Positions 45,150 through 56,391 of a stretch of 64,000 nt of DNA are shown here, piece after piece. The stretch comes from Vandiemenella viatica (Eukaryota; Arthropoda; Insecta; Orthoptera; Morabidae), in NCBI GenBank assembly GCA_031002005.1, contig CM061921.1, positions 123,658,597 through 123,722,596 on the forward strand. Direction: 5' to 3'. Below the pieces are notes generated by a model, which did no database searches, was not told the DNA's origin, and saw only the letters and a program-made list of their open reading frames with translations. A program made the position numbers and the translations under genes. Each line of letters begins with the position of its first letter. The first letter of the stretch is position 1.

Positions 45150-46230
45150 CTCCTGAAAACGCGTAAATAACTGTTTCTCAACAAATCCGGCAAATTCACC
45201 AACCAACCAGCCAGTTACCGACCAATAAGTTTACTTGCGGCTCTATCGAAAATCTTTGAAAGAATCATCAAGAAACGCATATGAAAATTTCTCAGACAGG
45301 CATCAGTCATATCCACGTTTCAGTTCGGATTTCAAATACACCAGTAAATGTACAGAATCCTCCAAAGCTTCCTACTCCGACACACAGTCTCTGTAAAAAT
45401 GGATTCAATCAAATCCACTCCCAGTTCTGTCCTAGCTGGTGTTCCACAAGGCTCTGTCCTCGGACTAGCACTCTTCAATATCTATAGCCCTTATATCCTC
45501 TATCTGACCACTTCTGCTGTAGCAATGTACGCCGATGAGACGGCACTTTTCAACTCCCAGGAAGATATTCATACAGCCGTTCACTACCTTCAAGTGGCCC
45601 TGACTTCCTTAACTAACTGGTTAAATATGTGGCGCATCGCACTGAACCCAAATAAGTGTGAAACAATGACCTTCACTCTCCGACGTACAGCTCTACCAAC
45701 TTGTTATCAATGGCATATCTGTACCATGGTAACGCCCCGACGAGATCGTCATATATCTGGTAGTGCATCTGGGCCGCCGACTGACCTGGAACGCCTCCAT
45801 TAACTCCAAAATCAACATCGCTTACTCCCGGCTCACTAAATTATATCCTATTATCAACCAGAAGTCTTCTCTCAAAAGTAACATCACATTCCTACTATAA
45901 ATCTCCTTAATTCGATCACTGCTGACCTACTCCAGCCTAGTCTGGTGAGGTGCCGCTACCAGCTATGTCAAGAGGATACAGTCGTTTCAAAACATAATCT
46001 TGTGTATCTCCGTGGAAGACCCATGGTTCGTCCGTAATTCCCAACTGCATCGCGAACTCGGACTGCCTACCATCACGCAGTTTATCCAAGAGCAAGCACA
46101 ACTCTTCTACCATCATCATCTGAGAGCGCCAGAAGCCGTTTATTACTACCTGGGCACCAGATCCGACAGACCTACAAGAATCATCAGCTTCTTACCCCTG
46201 GACCTTCTGTTCTATATGGACACTTAGAAC
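45150..46230 (+). pseudogene. LINE ORF2 reverse transcriptase and C-terminus
   Basis: Shows SYRPISLLAALSKIFERII, then AGVPQGSVLG near 45430, and the catalytic box YADETALF near 45528, in which the second Asp of YADD is Glu. Then WRIALNPNKCETMTF, a frame change, and a C-terminal FVRNSQLHRELGLPTI near 46028. The first catalytic Asp block around 45310 is damaged. This is a Jockey-clade type by overall pattern, and dead. Confidence 0.87.
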
Positions 46231-46429
46231 TACAACCAATTCTGACAGCACCTGATAAAGCTCATAAATGATTATTATGTTCAATGTTCTTGAGGGACTC
46301 AATGAGTTAATCTCACTCAAAGTGCCTCGCCGTTCCATGTGTTCTTGTCTTTTCATTTCAATTCATGTTTTTTTTTACTCCAATCTGTAAAGCGTAAATA
46401 CGGTGAACGATTGTAATAAACATAAAAAA

Positions 46430-46845
46430 AGTCTTGGCCGTTGTTGATCGGTGGTGGCGTGAACTTCAGGTCGATCTGCCTTGTCCTGACCTGAGCGGAT
46501 CGCGTAGTGTGAATGCTCCCATTGGATTACGTGTATAGCGAGCTGAGCTGACGGTAAGTGGGAATGGGCCTTTATTCTGAACTTGCCGAGGACTCAGTTC
46601 AGTGGCCGATTCAATTTACAGTTGAACTTCGCCTTCGTCGTTGTCATGAAGATATTAGTCATAGCGATTTGAGCTCCATCGCTCTTTGTGGTAGTGCTTA
46701 CCTCGTGTTAGCGGATCTAGAGTTTCGAATCACGGAAGAGTTCCAACACACTTCGCATAAGAGAGCAATAGTTCCCAGAGGTGAAATTCCAACCGGATCT
46801 CCTGACACAACACTAAAATTAAGGTTCTAATGGTAAATCTTTTTT
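46430..46845. other. Unassigned GC-moderate block between two LINEs
   Basis: About 400 bp richer in GC than its surroundings, with one 90-codon open stretch (46558-46830) that matches nothing I recognise. It could be a fragment of a DNA transposon or a repeat. No ends or target duplication identified. Confidence 0.3.
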
Positions 46846-46849
46846 AAAC

Positions 46850-47548
46850 ACATTATATTATATCAAAGCAAGACAAAAGTGATTAAATGTAGCAGAAATG
46901 ATACCAATACAAGTAAATTAAATATAAAAATAGGATCGTATGCAATAGGAGAAGTAAATGAGTTCTGTTACATGGGAAGCAAAATTACAACCGATGGCCG
47001 AAGCAGGAATGATGTTAAAAGCAGAATAGCACTAGCAAAAAGAGCCTTCATGAAAAAGAGAAATCTTTTAGTTTTAAATATTGATCTAGGAATTAGAAAG
47101 AACTTTTTAAAACTCTATGTGTCGAGCACAGCACTGTACGGTAGCGAAACATGGACTTTAGGAATACCGGAAAGAAAGAAAATTGAAGCTTTTGAAATGT
47201 GGTGCTACAGAAGAATGCTGAAAATTAGGTGGACTGACAAAGTGCGAAATGAACGAGTTTTGGAAATGATGGGTGAGAAAAGAAGTTTATGGAAGAAGCT
47301 TACAGAACGAAGAGACAGACTGGTAGGTCATATTTTGAGACATGCTGGATTGGTTAATTTGTTAGTGGAGGGAACAGTCGAAGGTAAGAACTGTAGAGGT
47401 AGACAGAGATTAGAATATATGAAGCAGATAATTGAGGACGTGGGTTGTAAGGGGTATGTAGAAATGAAGAGGTTAGTACAGGATAGGAAGGGATGGAGGA
47501 TTGCATCAAACCAGTCGAAAGACTGACGACAGCAAAAAAAAAAAAATT
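46850..47548 (+). mobile_element. Young 5'-truncated LINE, intact C-terminal ORF and poly(A)
   Basis: The longest intact frame in the window (46879-47526, with open sequence before it) encodes the C-terminal end of an insect endonuclease-reverse-transcriptase LINE. Blocks in order: YMGSKITTDGRSRNDVKSRI, KLYVSSTALYGSETWTL, AFEMWCYRRMLKI, LVGHILRHAGL and GRQRLEYMKQI. The stop is followed within 13 bp by an A-run of about 14. The absence of any stop or frameshift over more than 640 bp suggests a recent 5'-truncated insertion. Catalytic RT residues are outside the copy. Confidence 0.87.
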
Positions 47549-47693
47549 AAACGGGTCTTCTGTTTATATTTAGGGTTCCGTTTATACCGTTAGATGCTCG
47601 TCAACTATTCATTACTACACATACTTTTACTGCAAATTACCGTGCCTAACATCTTCTATGAATGTGTCATATTACCTCAGTTGTCCAGTCCGT

Positions 47694-47812
47694 AGCTTGT
47701 ATTATCTTGATTCTTGGCTGTCCGGGTGGCGCCGCGTCATGTTTCTTGAAACTGATGTTTCGGCCCTCATTCTGGGGTCTTCTTCCAGGACAGAACTGTA
47801 TTATCTTACCTT
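47694..47812 (-). repeat. Fragment of an interspersed repeat (cgaaacatcagtttc type)
   Basis: Read on the minus strand it contains gaagaccccagaatgagggc, then cgaaacatcagtttcaagaa and gcggcgccacccgg. From memory this order occurs in dispersed arthropod retroposons. No ends seen, so the classification is tentative. Confidence 0.35.
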
Positions 47813-47819
47813 ATTCAAC

Positions 47820-48045
47820 CTTTAGCAATACCAACATCCTTAGTCACAATTTCTTTATACAAGATTAATGTCCGACGTTTCCTTCATCAAATTATACATC
47901 TATGCAACAAAATCTTCTCCACTGTTTTACATAACTTTACTATTTTTTGATACAACTACGATTCTCCTAAACCATCATCCACACATTTACCATTTAGTCC
48001 CAACATCAATACTGCTTTCTCATCAATCCTGTTCCCATTCTCTCT

Positions 48046-48076
<31 letters not shown>

Positions 48077-49715
48077 GGTATCCTCTGTTTTCTGTATAAT
48101 CATCACTGGCCCGCTTCACCTTGCTGCCAAGGAATTGAAAATAATGCTGTTATTATAATTATTTATAAAATGTATACCTATAATCAAATTACATTAATAA
48201 TTATCTACTTATTTACATCAGCTTGATGTATGTCTGTTACAAGATCCACGAGTTATATATACTCATCATGATTCAACAAGCAGTATTCTCCAGTCTAATG
48301 CACTCCTTTCTATAGCATTCGGAATTTTCCTTACCAGGCGTATAATAACATCTGAGCCACAAGTATTTCTATCGTCGGTAGCTTGAAACCTTGTCTCGGA
48401 TTACTTAATTGGCTCACTCGATACGGCGAAAGAAAATGCCGTAAGAACTTTCCTCTGAATACATACACTTCATAGCAGAAGCAGAAAACTTATCTTCGAA
48501 TCATTACTACCACCAGCGTTTTAAACAATAGCGCTCTAAAGTTTAATGCAGATATGTAGACAGATCAGGAATCAGATGCAAAATTACCAAATGCGACCTG
48601 CTGAGAAATATCGTCGCTAAAATTTATCTACAAGTTTTTCATGCGACCAGCTTGAAAAAATTAGTCATATCTTCAGCAAATCATTTTCTTTTCTATAAAT
48701 ATCTTCACATCTGAGAACCAAACATTCGTGACTTTAATATCCAGCCGAGAAAACGATTCTTTCTATTTTGATGTTTCCATAAAAACATTTTTAGTATAAT
48801 TCTGCATCAAATAATTATTTAATAGATATAGTAAGAATGTATTCGATGTGAAATTTTGGTTTGTTATTCATTAATTTTATTAGTTCGTTTGTAATTTTAA
48901 TACATTATGTATGCTTACACTATTATTAATTGTAGATTTACACTCAGTTATTACAGTTTTCGGCCAGACTAGACTTAATTAGAAACATTGCAGCAGTAAG
49001 TAACAGTAATGTCTGCATCTTCTAGACCTCAAATTCAATCCTACACTTGACAGAATTTTGACTGCTTCGGAATAATGATGTGTACAGATTTAAAATGCAA
49101 CAGACGACTTTCAGTATCTTACTAACATCTTCTTCTCTACTATCTTACTAATACTTCTTTAGTTCAATGATTTCGTTATAATTTTGATTCCAGGTACTCT
49201 AAAACCAACATTTAATGAATTAATTGTTTTCACATATGTATTTTTTCTTTCTACACATTGAATCCATTTCTTTCTTCCTTGTGATCCAGCCATTAATATA
49301 ATTCTAAGATTTCTCCTAATGTAATTGTTTCTTATTTGCTATTACTGTGAACAACCCTTCATTCTTAAAAAAAAAAAAAAGAATCTGTAGAAATTGTATT
49401 CTTGATCGTCAAATATAATCATTCCTCGCGTTCCGCTACCATATGTTAACACGGGTAGAAAACAGTATATTTTATTGTTTTTCATTTTGTCATAGGAATA
49501 CTGCGACAAATAAAATGGTATTTCTGACTTCATGGTCATATTTACAAGCTTTGTAGATTTCAAACAAATATAATGTGAAAGCAGTTCCAGTATTTGTTTC
49601 ATTATTATTTTCGATTTTAGTTATTCCTCTTCCAAAAATACCTAATTTTAAGTCTTATTAGTGATTTTAACCGTTATCAGTGATAATCTAGGTTTATGTT
49701 ATTTACATATTTAAT
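47820..49715. other. No gene recognised
   Basis: AT-rich; a T-run of about 27 at 48050-48076 and an A-run near 49367. Nothing coding recognised. Confidence 0.4.
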
Positions 49716-50616
49716 TTATACTAGCTGACCCGGCAATGCTTCACTATTGCTAGACTTGACTACACATATAGATTAAATGAATACATTTAAAGTTTGTATT
49801 TAGTTAAAGTTAGATATTTACAGATAAATTTTTAGTTCGGTTTCATTCAATTTCAAGTTCATGGCAATAGTCATCGATATACAATGTTATTGATAATTCC
49901 ATTCGGCACATATACAAAATATCTCTCGGTTCGTTTTGGAGAGAAATGCTAAACACGGAAAAAATGCATGTGTAAATCTGTCTTAAGAGGAGTGAAACGG
50001 GATAGTAAATGCAGTTTTTAAACGAAATGTAAACATCTTTTTCACTTATTTTAAAGCATATGAGTGCAAACTTCCTTCGATATCGAATAAAAACTGTAGA
50101 TTTGTGTGTTGTCACAAAAAGTTTGAAATAATCTTTTAAATTCAAGTTGGAATTTCTTTGTCAGCAATTGTTCGATCGGAATCGGTCCAATATTATTTAA
50201 CAGAAAATGTTTAACACTCTAAGATTATCGCTATCTACTTTGGCAAATTTCCCCACCATTTTCGAGATATTTTCAAAAAATTATATGGTTTCAGTTGTAA
50301 ATTTTGCTTAGTTAAGGTGATGGGGGAAATTCGGTTGTTGTTTGTAAACCAAATGTAGACTATTTATCTCTTTGCTTCAATATATAGTCTACATGTGAAA
50401 ATTTCCATTCAGACTGAACGAAATGTGAGTTTGTGTAAGGAAAATTGCAATAAAGAAAGGGTGGAGTAAAGGTTGGGATTCTTGCGGAAAAAAAAATGTA
50501 GACAGTATTTTTCTGTTTGTTTTAAAGTACGCATGTCCAAAGTTTCATCGATATCGTATAAAAACTGTGGGTATATATAAGAAACATTGCCAAAAATTAG
50601 GGGGTTTATGTAAAGG

Positions 50617-50869
50617 TTTTTTTTTTTTTTTTTTTTTTGTAACAGTTTAACGTCCCTTTTTAACAACGTGGTCTTTAGAGACGGGAAAGGATGGGGGCAA
50701 GGAATGGGAAGGAATTCGGCCATGGCCTTTTGAAGGAAGCATCCCGGCATTCGCCTGGAGTGATTTGGGGAAACCATGGAAAACCCAAATCTGGATGCCC
50801 GGACGGGGATTCGAACCGCCGTCCTCCCGAATGCGAGGCCAGAACGCTATCCGTTACACCACCACGCTC
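50617..50869 (-). mobile_element. SINE family 1, full length with 14-bp TSD
   Basis: Excellent copy: T-run from 50617, tail stem CGTCTC...GGGACG, body, box B and head ending ccaccacgctc. The 14-bp ggtttatgtaaagg flanks it at 50603-50616 and 50870-50883. Near-consensus and therefore young. Confidence 0.95.
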
Positions 50870-50992
50870 GGTTTATGTAAAGGGGGTGGGTAGTTGGCTT
50901 TTTAAACCAAATGTAGTTAATAGGATTTGTATTCATATTATAAATTATACATATACAAAGTCCCATCGAAATTGGATAAAAAATGTGAGTAG

Positions 50993-51163
50993 ATGTCTAT
51001 CGAGCGTTTAACCCCCCAATCAAAGGCGCCGCCGCCACCCGCCCTGCCCCCTGCCTCGCCCCCTGCGGTGAATGAATACATCACTGTCGATGAAAAGATG
51101 GAAGTTCGAGGAAAGCTCTCAGATCCTGACATATTTCCAGAAGTGTTTGAACAGGAAGAGTAA
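50993..51163 (+). CDS. Small ORF starting inside the left TIR, 56 codons
   Basis: ATG at 50993 lies 5 bp inside the element end. The frame runs through the GC-rich inverted repeat as a Pro/Ala-rich tract (SKAPPPPALPPASPPA) and continues into an acidic segment (ITVDEKMEVRGKLSDPDIFP) to TAA at 51161-51163. No family recognised. The second half looks like real protein by composition; the first half is forced by the TIR. It may be the start of a captured or ancestral gene truncated before the SINE at 51191. Confidence 0.35.
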   Translation: MSIERLTPQSKAPPPPALPPASPPAVNEYITVDEKMEVRGKLSDPDIFPEVFEQEE

Positions 51164-51190
51164 AGATTCATCTGATATAGTGGGGAAGCA

Positions 51191-51404
51191 TTTTTTTAAG
51201 TGTTTTACGCCTAGTTGACATCTAGGACATTAGACACGGGAATGGACGGAACGCAGGGAAGGGAGATGAATTCGACCATGGCCTTTTGAAGGAATCATCC
51301 CGGCATTCTCCTGGAGTAATTTCGGGAAACAATGGAAAACCGAAATCTGGATGGCAGCACGGGAATTCGAACTCACGTCCTCCCGAATACGTGGCAAGAG
51401 TGTA
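51191..51404 (-). mobile_element. SINE family 1, diverged copy inside the Polinton-like element
   Basis: T-run at 51191, altered tail, body ccatggccttttgaaggaatc, box B region GAATTCGAACTC on the plus strand, head lost after acgtggcaag. Older than the 50617 copy. Confidence 0.83.
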
Positions 51405-51977
51405 GAGGGGTAGCTGAAGATTTGTTATGCTAAGGGTGCGTCGATAAACCACGTAACTCCATTTTGGACTCCTTTTAACTCCCCGCCCCGTGGCTTTTGC
51501 GTCTACCCGAACCTTGTAGATGGGGGACGTTAAGCCTGTTGGTATCTTTCGGAAGAGTAGGCCTGAATGGGCCTGAACCAAGTTTCACCCTCTCCCTTCT
51601 TCATCTTACAGAATTCCTACCCGCTTTCTTAAAATAGACGGGTTTTTGAACCGTTCACCACACTATACCAAAATATGCTAATTACTTCGATAGCTACGAT
51701 AAATTTGTGAATAATTACAATTTTCAGACCGCTGTACAGAAAAATGGTTATGTTACTGAGCAACGTTTATCCAGCTCATACAGTGTCGATACGAGTGGCG
51801 GAGTTTGGCTACAGGTGGTGGGGCGGGCGACCAGGTACATAATGACAATGCGGCGAATGGTTTGGCGGAATTTTGACTGCGTACATAATAACAGGGCGGT
51901 GGACGGCAATTGTCTCTAGTGGCGTCGTTTTGGTTCTGCAAATGTGGGGTGGGCGACCAAGAACTGTACAGGTAGGA

Positions 51978-52110
51978 AATTATAGGGCAGCGACCGCAGG
52001 GGGGCGTGGCAGGCGGCGGGTGGTGGCAGCACCTAATTGCCTCGAATTATAGGGCAGCGACCGCAGGAAGCGGGGCAGGGGGCGGGGCGGTTGGCGGCAG
52101 CGCCTTTGAT
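51978..52110. repeat. 67-bp tandem duplication at the right TIR
   Basis: aattatagggcagcgaccgc occurs at 51978 and 52045. Both units continue with a G/C-rich block and end ggcagc(a/g)cct. The second unit forms part of the right terminal inverted repeat. Confidence 0.85.
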
Positions 52111-52446
52111 CGGGGGCTGAAACGCTCGATATACATCTACTAATGTGGATTGCTATAAAGATCACTGCAAATTAAGAGGAGATCTGCTAAAGGGGGAAAG
52201 GGGTTAGGCTCTTCCAAACCAAATATAAACATTATTTTTCTAATTGTTTTAAAGTATATGGGTGTAAACTTAATTCAAAATCTATTAGAAATTGTAAGTT
52301 TGTATAAAGAACATTGACAATAATTGAGAGGATGTAAAGGGGAAAGGGGTTGGTATTTTTGGGAAACCATATATATGCAGTATTTTTCTCTTTGTTTTAA
52401 TGTATAGGTATACAAATTTCCATAAAAATCGGAAAAAATATGTGAT

Positions 52447-52608
52447 TTTTTTTACTTACGGCTTTACACCTCGTCGACGTCGAGGTCATTCGAGGCGGGA
52501 TGGGATTGGGGACAAGGAACGGGTGGGGATTCAGCCATGGTATTTTGAAGGAAGCATCCCGGCATTTGCCTGGAGTGATCTGAGGAAACCATGGAACACC
52601 CAAACTGG
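52447..52608 (-). mobile_element. SINE family 1, 5'-truncated copy
   Basis: Tail (cacctcgtcgacgtcgaggtc) and body are nearly perfect, then the copy stops at cacccaaactgg, before the tRNA-like head. This is typical 5' truncation during target-primed reverse transcription. Confidence 0.88.
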
Positions 52609-52939
52609 TTTTGATTAGTTTAGGAGGATGTGAAGGGGATGAGGGGTTGCGTTTTTGGAAACCATATGTAGGCAATATTTTTCAATTTGTTTTAATTTAT
52701 ATGTGTGCAAATTTTGGTGGAACTCGGACAAAATCTGCGGGTTAGTGTAAATTAAGGGTTGTAAAGGGGTGGAGGAGGTGGTTTTTTTAAATTTTATTTG
52801 TTAGGAACCTTCTCCGACGTGCACTCGATAACTCACCAAAGTTCCACCATAATCGGATGAATGGTTTAGGCGCACATAGAGGACATACATACAAACGTAC
52901 AAACAAATGTACATTGATTTTTATATATAAGATTATATG

Positions 52940-55040
52940 GGTAGGTCTTTTTCACGTCCCTCGATTATTACATGGTCAACCGCAAACAGCACAGAACGTT
53001 CGCAGTTATATTTTAAATATACATCTATAACTTGCTATTCACAAAATTGTGGATTGCAGATCGTACTTTGCACGAAACTTAAACTCTCCTTTCTGCATTC
53101 CAATCCGTGACGACACAGAATCAGTGTAATCACTCTCGATGGACAACTGTTTCATTAGTGGCAGGACGCACCACAGTCTTATACAGTATCTTCTTTCTAA
53201 TGCAACCTTTCAATTACTGCCATAAATTACCTACCATCTAAAATACGTGCAGATCCCACTTCATGTTGCTTTATACTGTTACAACCGAATACTTAGTAGA
53301 TTAAACATTATCAGGAGTTGTACTCACGCACAAGGAGATTACATTGTTCATTATGTGAATCGTCCATTTTTTATAGTTTAGTTAAGTTGCCTTTTATCGC
53401 ACTATATAGAAATAAAGTCAAGATCACACTGAATTTTTAAACAATTGTCAGAACTTTATTTTCATATTGATAACTACATCATTAACGAATTATCTCAAAC
53501 TGCTCGTATCGTTGTCTGCAAGGTAATTTATAAAAGCTATATATACTTGTGGGATGTCCAACGTAATATTTCGGTTAACAGAAGCTTCTCTCTTCAATAA
53601 CAAGCTGCCACGGAGCAATTAGAAAATCACATATCCAGCCACATATCTTTTGCGATGTTCCCGATGCACGAATAATCGTTAAGAATATATTGTGTGGTAC
53701 AAATGTCAAAAAAGGTAAATCTTCTAAACAGTTGCGTTATATATCAGGAAAGACGCTATTTCAGTCACATACGCTGACTATAATCGTTCTGGAATAGCCT
53801 ACCATCGGCATTTTGTTATTTCCCCAAACTTCAAAAGCTCCGTTTATTTTAGAATACCTGCAGGGACTGTAAGTATTGAATTCATTCCAAATCAGAAAAC
53901 GACATAGAGAAACGGCTACTACATCTGTATTTTCTTTAGATAACCATTTTTTAAATGTATTCACTCGAATGGTGTATTAGTATTGGTAAACTGTTTTCAG
54001 GGAATCTAAAGCCAAGATCATCTCAGAAGTGCCATAGTCGCTGCAACAAATCGATAGCTCTCCCCACATGGTTAAAGAATTCAATTTTCTGCAAGCCGCC
54101 GAAAGTATGAAAGAATTCTTCAGATTAAGCCGTTTTGAGTCCATCCTAGGGCATGGGTAGGTTTAAGTAAATATTGTGTTCGTCTCGTACTCTTCTTACG
54201 AAACATAAAAAATTAATCACACTGATAGGAAATTTACACGGAGATCTATTGCCGACATCTAACCGCACAGTGACATCCGGGATGCTCTTTTCGATTTTTA
54301 AGATTAGGAAATCTGAAATACATGGGAAGGGGACCTTGGATTCCTTCCTCTGACGAATCTCAATTTCTCATAGGGACTCCAGAACCGGTCTAACATTGGA
54401 CCTCTCAACTACTAGAATCCTCATCTGTGGTCATACCTGGCTGATGTAGCCAATCATGACCTTTCCCTTAATGAGTGTGGTTAATTAGCTGATGAGGATC
54501 ACCAGATCCGCTCTAGAGGAAGTAGACGAGTTAGTAGCTCTTTCACTCCATAAGAAAAGACAGGGCTTTATGAACGACAAGGCTCATGTCATCACAAACT
54601 GATGAATATTATTGTTACCATCAAAAAGAAAAGCACTTTTCAAAATAAAAATAATATAAAAAAAATAATTTGTATTACCGTCTCCTTTCAACAGACGATA
54701 CTTAATATTCCTAACATACTTGTGGAAACCTACCATAAACAGATTACTTTACAGTAATTTATAAATGCATGTAATTGCCACATAGTTAGTTAAATAATAT
54801 ATAGTAATAAATAACAAATGTGTGGTTTTATGAAACCACGAAGCAAGTGAACATTTTTTAAGCATTTAACTGAAAACTTTCGGAAAATTATTTGATTTAG
54901 GGTATTAAAATTGCGTTCATGGAAAATGAGAATGATAATGGGAAATCAATATTAAACAAGATATCCAACTATAAATTTTAATTTCATTCTATGTATTAGA
55001 GTACGAAATACATAATAAATACAATCGCAAGAATAAGTGA
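52940..55040. other. No gene recognised
   Basis: AT-rich; nothing recognised in 2.1 kb. Confidence 0.4.
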
Positions 55041-55284
55041 GAATATAAATGCTAAATGGTCAACTGATGCGAGCTATGGGCGCTGCCACATTGGCCTTGG
55101 CTGCTCTGCCGAGCGCCTTTCACTTTATCCCCACTCCGCGTCCCGATGTAATGCGACATGCGATAGATCGACGAAGAAATAAAACATCCTGTTTTCGGAA
55201 GAGACGATTCGAAAGCACCCGTCAGTTGCCGATTACCTTGCTTCAGTTCAACTGTAGTCGACGCCAGACAGATCTCAACTGACT

Positions 55285-56391
55285 AGGAGAGGTTTTTAGT
55301 GTGGAAATCGCAATCGCAGAACGAACAAGTCTGGTAAATAGCACGTCACCTCTGGTTTCTCGCCCTAAAGCAGTTCTGCCTGGTGGGCCTCAGTTTAAGA
55401 TAAATCGGGGATTATAAAAAGTACTTAAATTGTATGTAAATGAGCTATAGTTTTACGGAAGACCGTTAGTTCATAATGTCTATTTAGCCGCGGTCGTTAT
55501 GGCGGGGTGATCAGATGCGATGGATTCACCAATTGCCATTTTTTTCCATTTTTTTAATTGCAATTCCATCTTGTATCATTAAAAATTTGTGTTGAAACAA
55601 GATATACAAACTTTTTATTTTTCTTTGACAAATAGGCAAATATTAAGATTGTATAAATCATAAAAACATTTGAAACACAAATTAAGCCAGGAACATTTTA
55701 TGAAGGATATGTTTCGACAGTCACATAAAGTATTAATTACTGACTTAGGAAAGCGGTTTCGCTAACATTTTTAAATTTCGGCCTTTCATTCGTTAATTTT
55801 GAACCATACCAGGAATATTTTATCTTGTCATAAAATACAGGTGCTCGCAAAATGTGGTGAATGAGAGAATATATCTTAACAGCATCTCCACGAGAACATA
55901 TTGCACGGTTATCTTGCAACAGTTCCGGCGCATTTTGAAGCTTTTTTATTAGTATTTTTACCTGATGATAGAAATACACATCACATGGCTGACATAAATG
56001 CGTACATTTCGGTGGTACCATCCTAATATTTCCGTATTTGTCATAGGAAAATAAAAAAAACTAGTAGAATTTGTTTCAAAACAATTTTTAATGCTTCAAT
56101 ATAGAATAGCAATAAAAAAAATACAAATAGAAAAAAAATCGCTGGTGGTGGGATTGAACCTCGGACCCACCGAAACTGATCACACCACCTCAACGAGCAC
56201 GGCGAAATGGATATTATAAACCAACAGTCTTCTGTATAAATGTAGCTCATTTAAGCTCTTTTTAATACCCGATTTCTCTTAAACGGAGGCCCACTAGGCA
56301 GAACTGCTTTAGGGCAGAAACCAGAGGTGACTTACTTTTTCCCAGACTTGTTCGTTCTACGATTGCGATTTCCACACTAAAAACCTCCCCT
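55285..56391. mobile_element. DNA transposon with 366-bp inverted arms
   Basis: The left arm (55285-55650) and right arm (56023-56391) are inverted copies of each other. Shared blocks include ttttagtgtggaaatcgcaa (55302, and on the minus strand from 56384), ccctaaagcagttctgcct and ttgaaacaa. Between them is a 285-bp transposase remnant on the minus strand. Each arm contains a tRNA-like stretch; in the right arm, on the minus strand, GAGGTTCAATCCCACC is a good box B. A third copy of the arm lies at 10110-10365. Confidence 0.78.
55737..56021 (-). pseudogene. DDE transposase fragment, pogo/IS630-like
   Basis: Open frame of 94 codons beginning VPPKCTHLCQPCDVYFYHQV, the same PP.TT..QP.DV.F...K block as in the fragment at 11004-11354, followed by a long helical C-terminal stretch with HHILRAPVFYDKIKYSW. 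It lies just inside the inverted arms, so it probably belonged to that transposon. The catalytic N-terminal two thirds are gone. Confidence 0.65.

Larger units (their letters stand above)
43100..46430 (+). mobile_element. Jockey-type LINE with internal damage
   Basis: Plus-strand non-LTR retrotransposon with ORF1 zinc knuckles (43206-43440), endonuclease (43820-44480), a battered linker, reverse transcriptase (45150-46230), a 3' UTR, an AATAAA signal near 46415 and a short A-run ending at 46427. The 5' limit is uncertain. It is the most complete LINE in the window but has several frameshifts and stops. Confidence 0.88.
50988..52141 (+). mobile_element. Non-autonomous Polinton-like DNA transposon, 1154 bp
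   Basis: Terminal inverted repeats of about 80 bp: 50988-51066 reads AGTAGATGTCTATCGAGCG and onward, and the reverse complement of 52141-52050 reads AGTAGATGTATATCGAGCG and onward, with about 85% agreement by eye including a GC-rich stretch. The hexamer aatgtg flanks it exactly on both sides (50982-50987 and 52142-52147). A 6-bp target duplication and 5'-AG termini are hallmarks of Polinton/Maverick elements. No polymerase or integrase is inside. A SINE interrupts it at 51191. Classification rests on ends only. Confidence 0.7.
49721..52935 (+). repeat. Tandem-repeat element 2, interrupted by insertions
   Basis: Begins tatactagctgacccggcaa at about 49720 and ends in gtacattgatttttatatat at about 52910. 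Inside are diverged monomers related to element 1 (about 50000, 50325, 50470, 50880, 52195, 52340, 52640), each with the gtagacagtatttttctctt-like and ttttaaagtatacatgtgc-like blocks. It is interrupted by SINEs at 50617, 51191 and 52447 and by a Polinton-like element at 50988-52141. Defined ends suggest a transposable element with internal tandem repeats, not a centromeric satellite. Confidence 0.8.

Noticed and set aside
55049..55282. ORF beginning MLNGQLMRAMGAATLALAAL, resembling a signal peptide
   Set aside because: No homologue recognised, no promoter or splice context, and the remainder is Arg-rich with no pattern. It abuts transposon arms and contains one copy of the 22-bp direct repeat.
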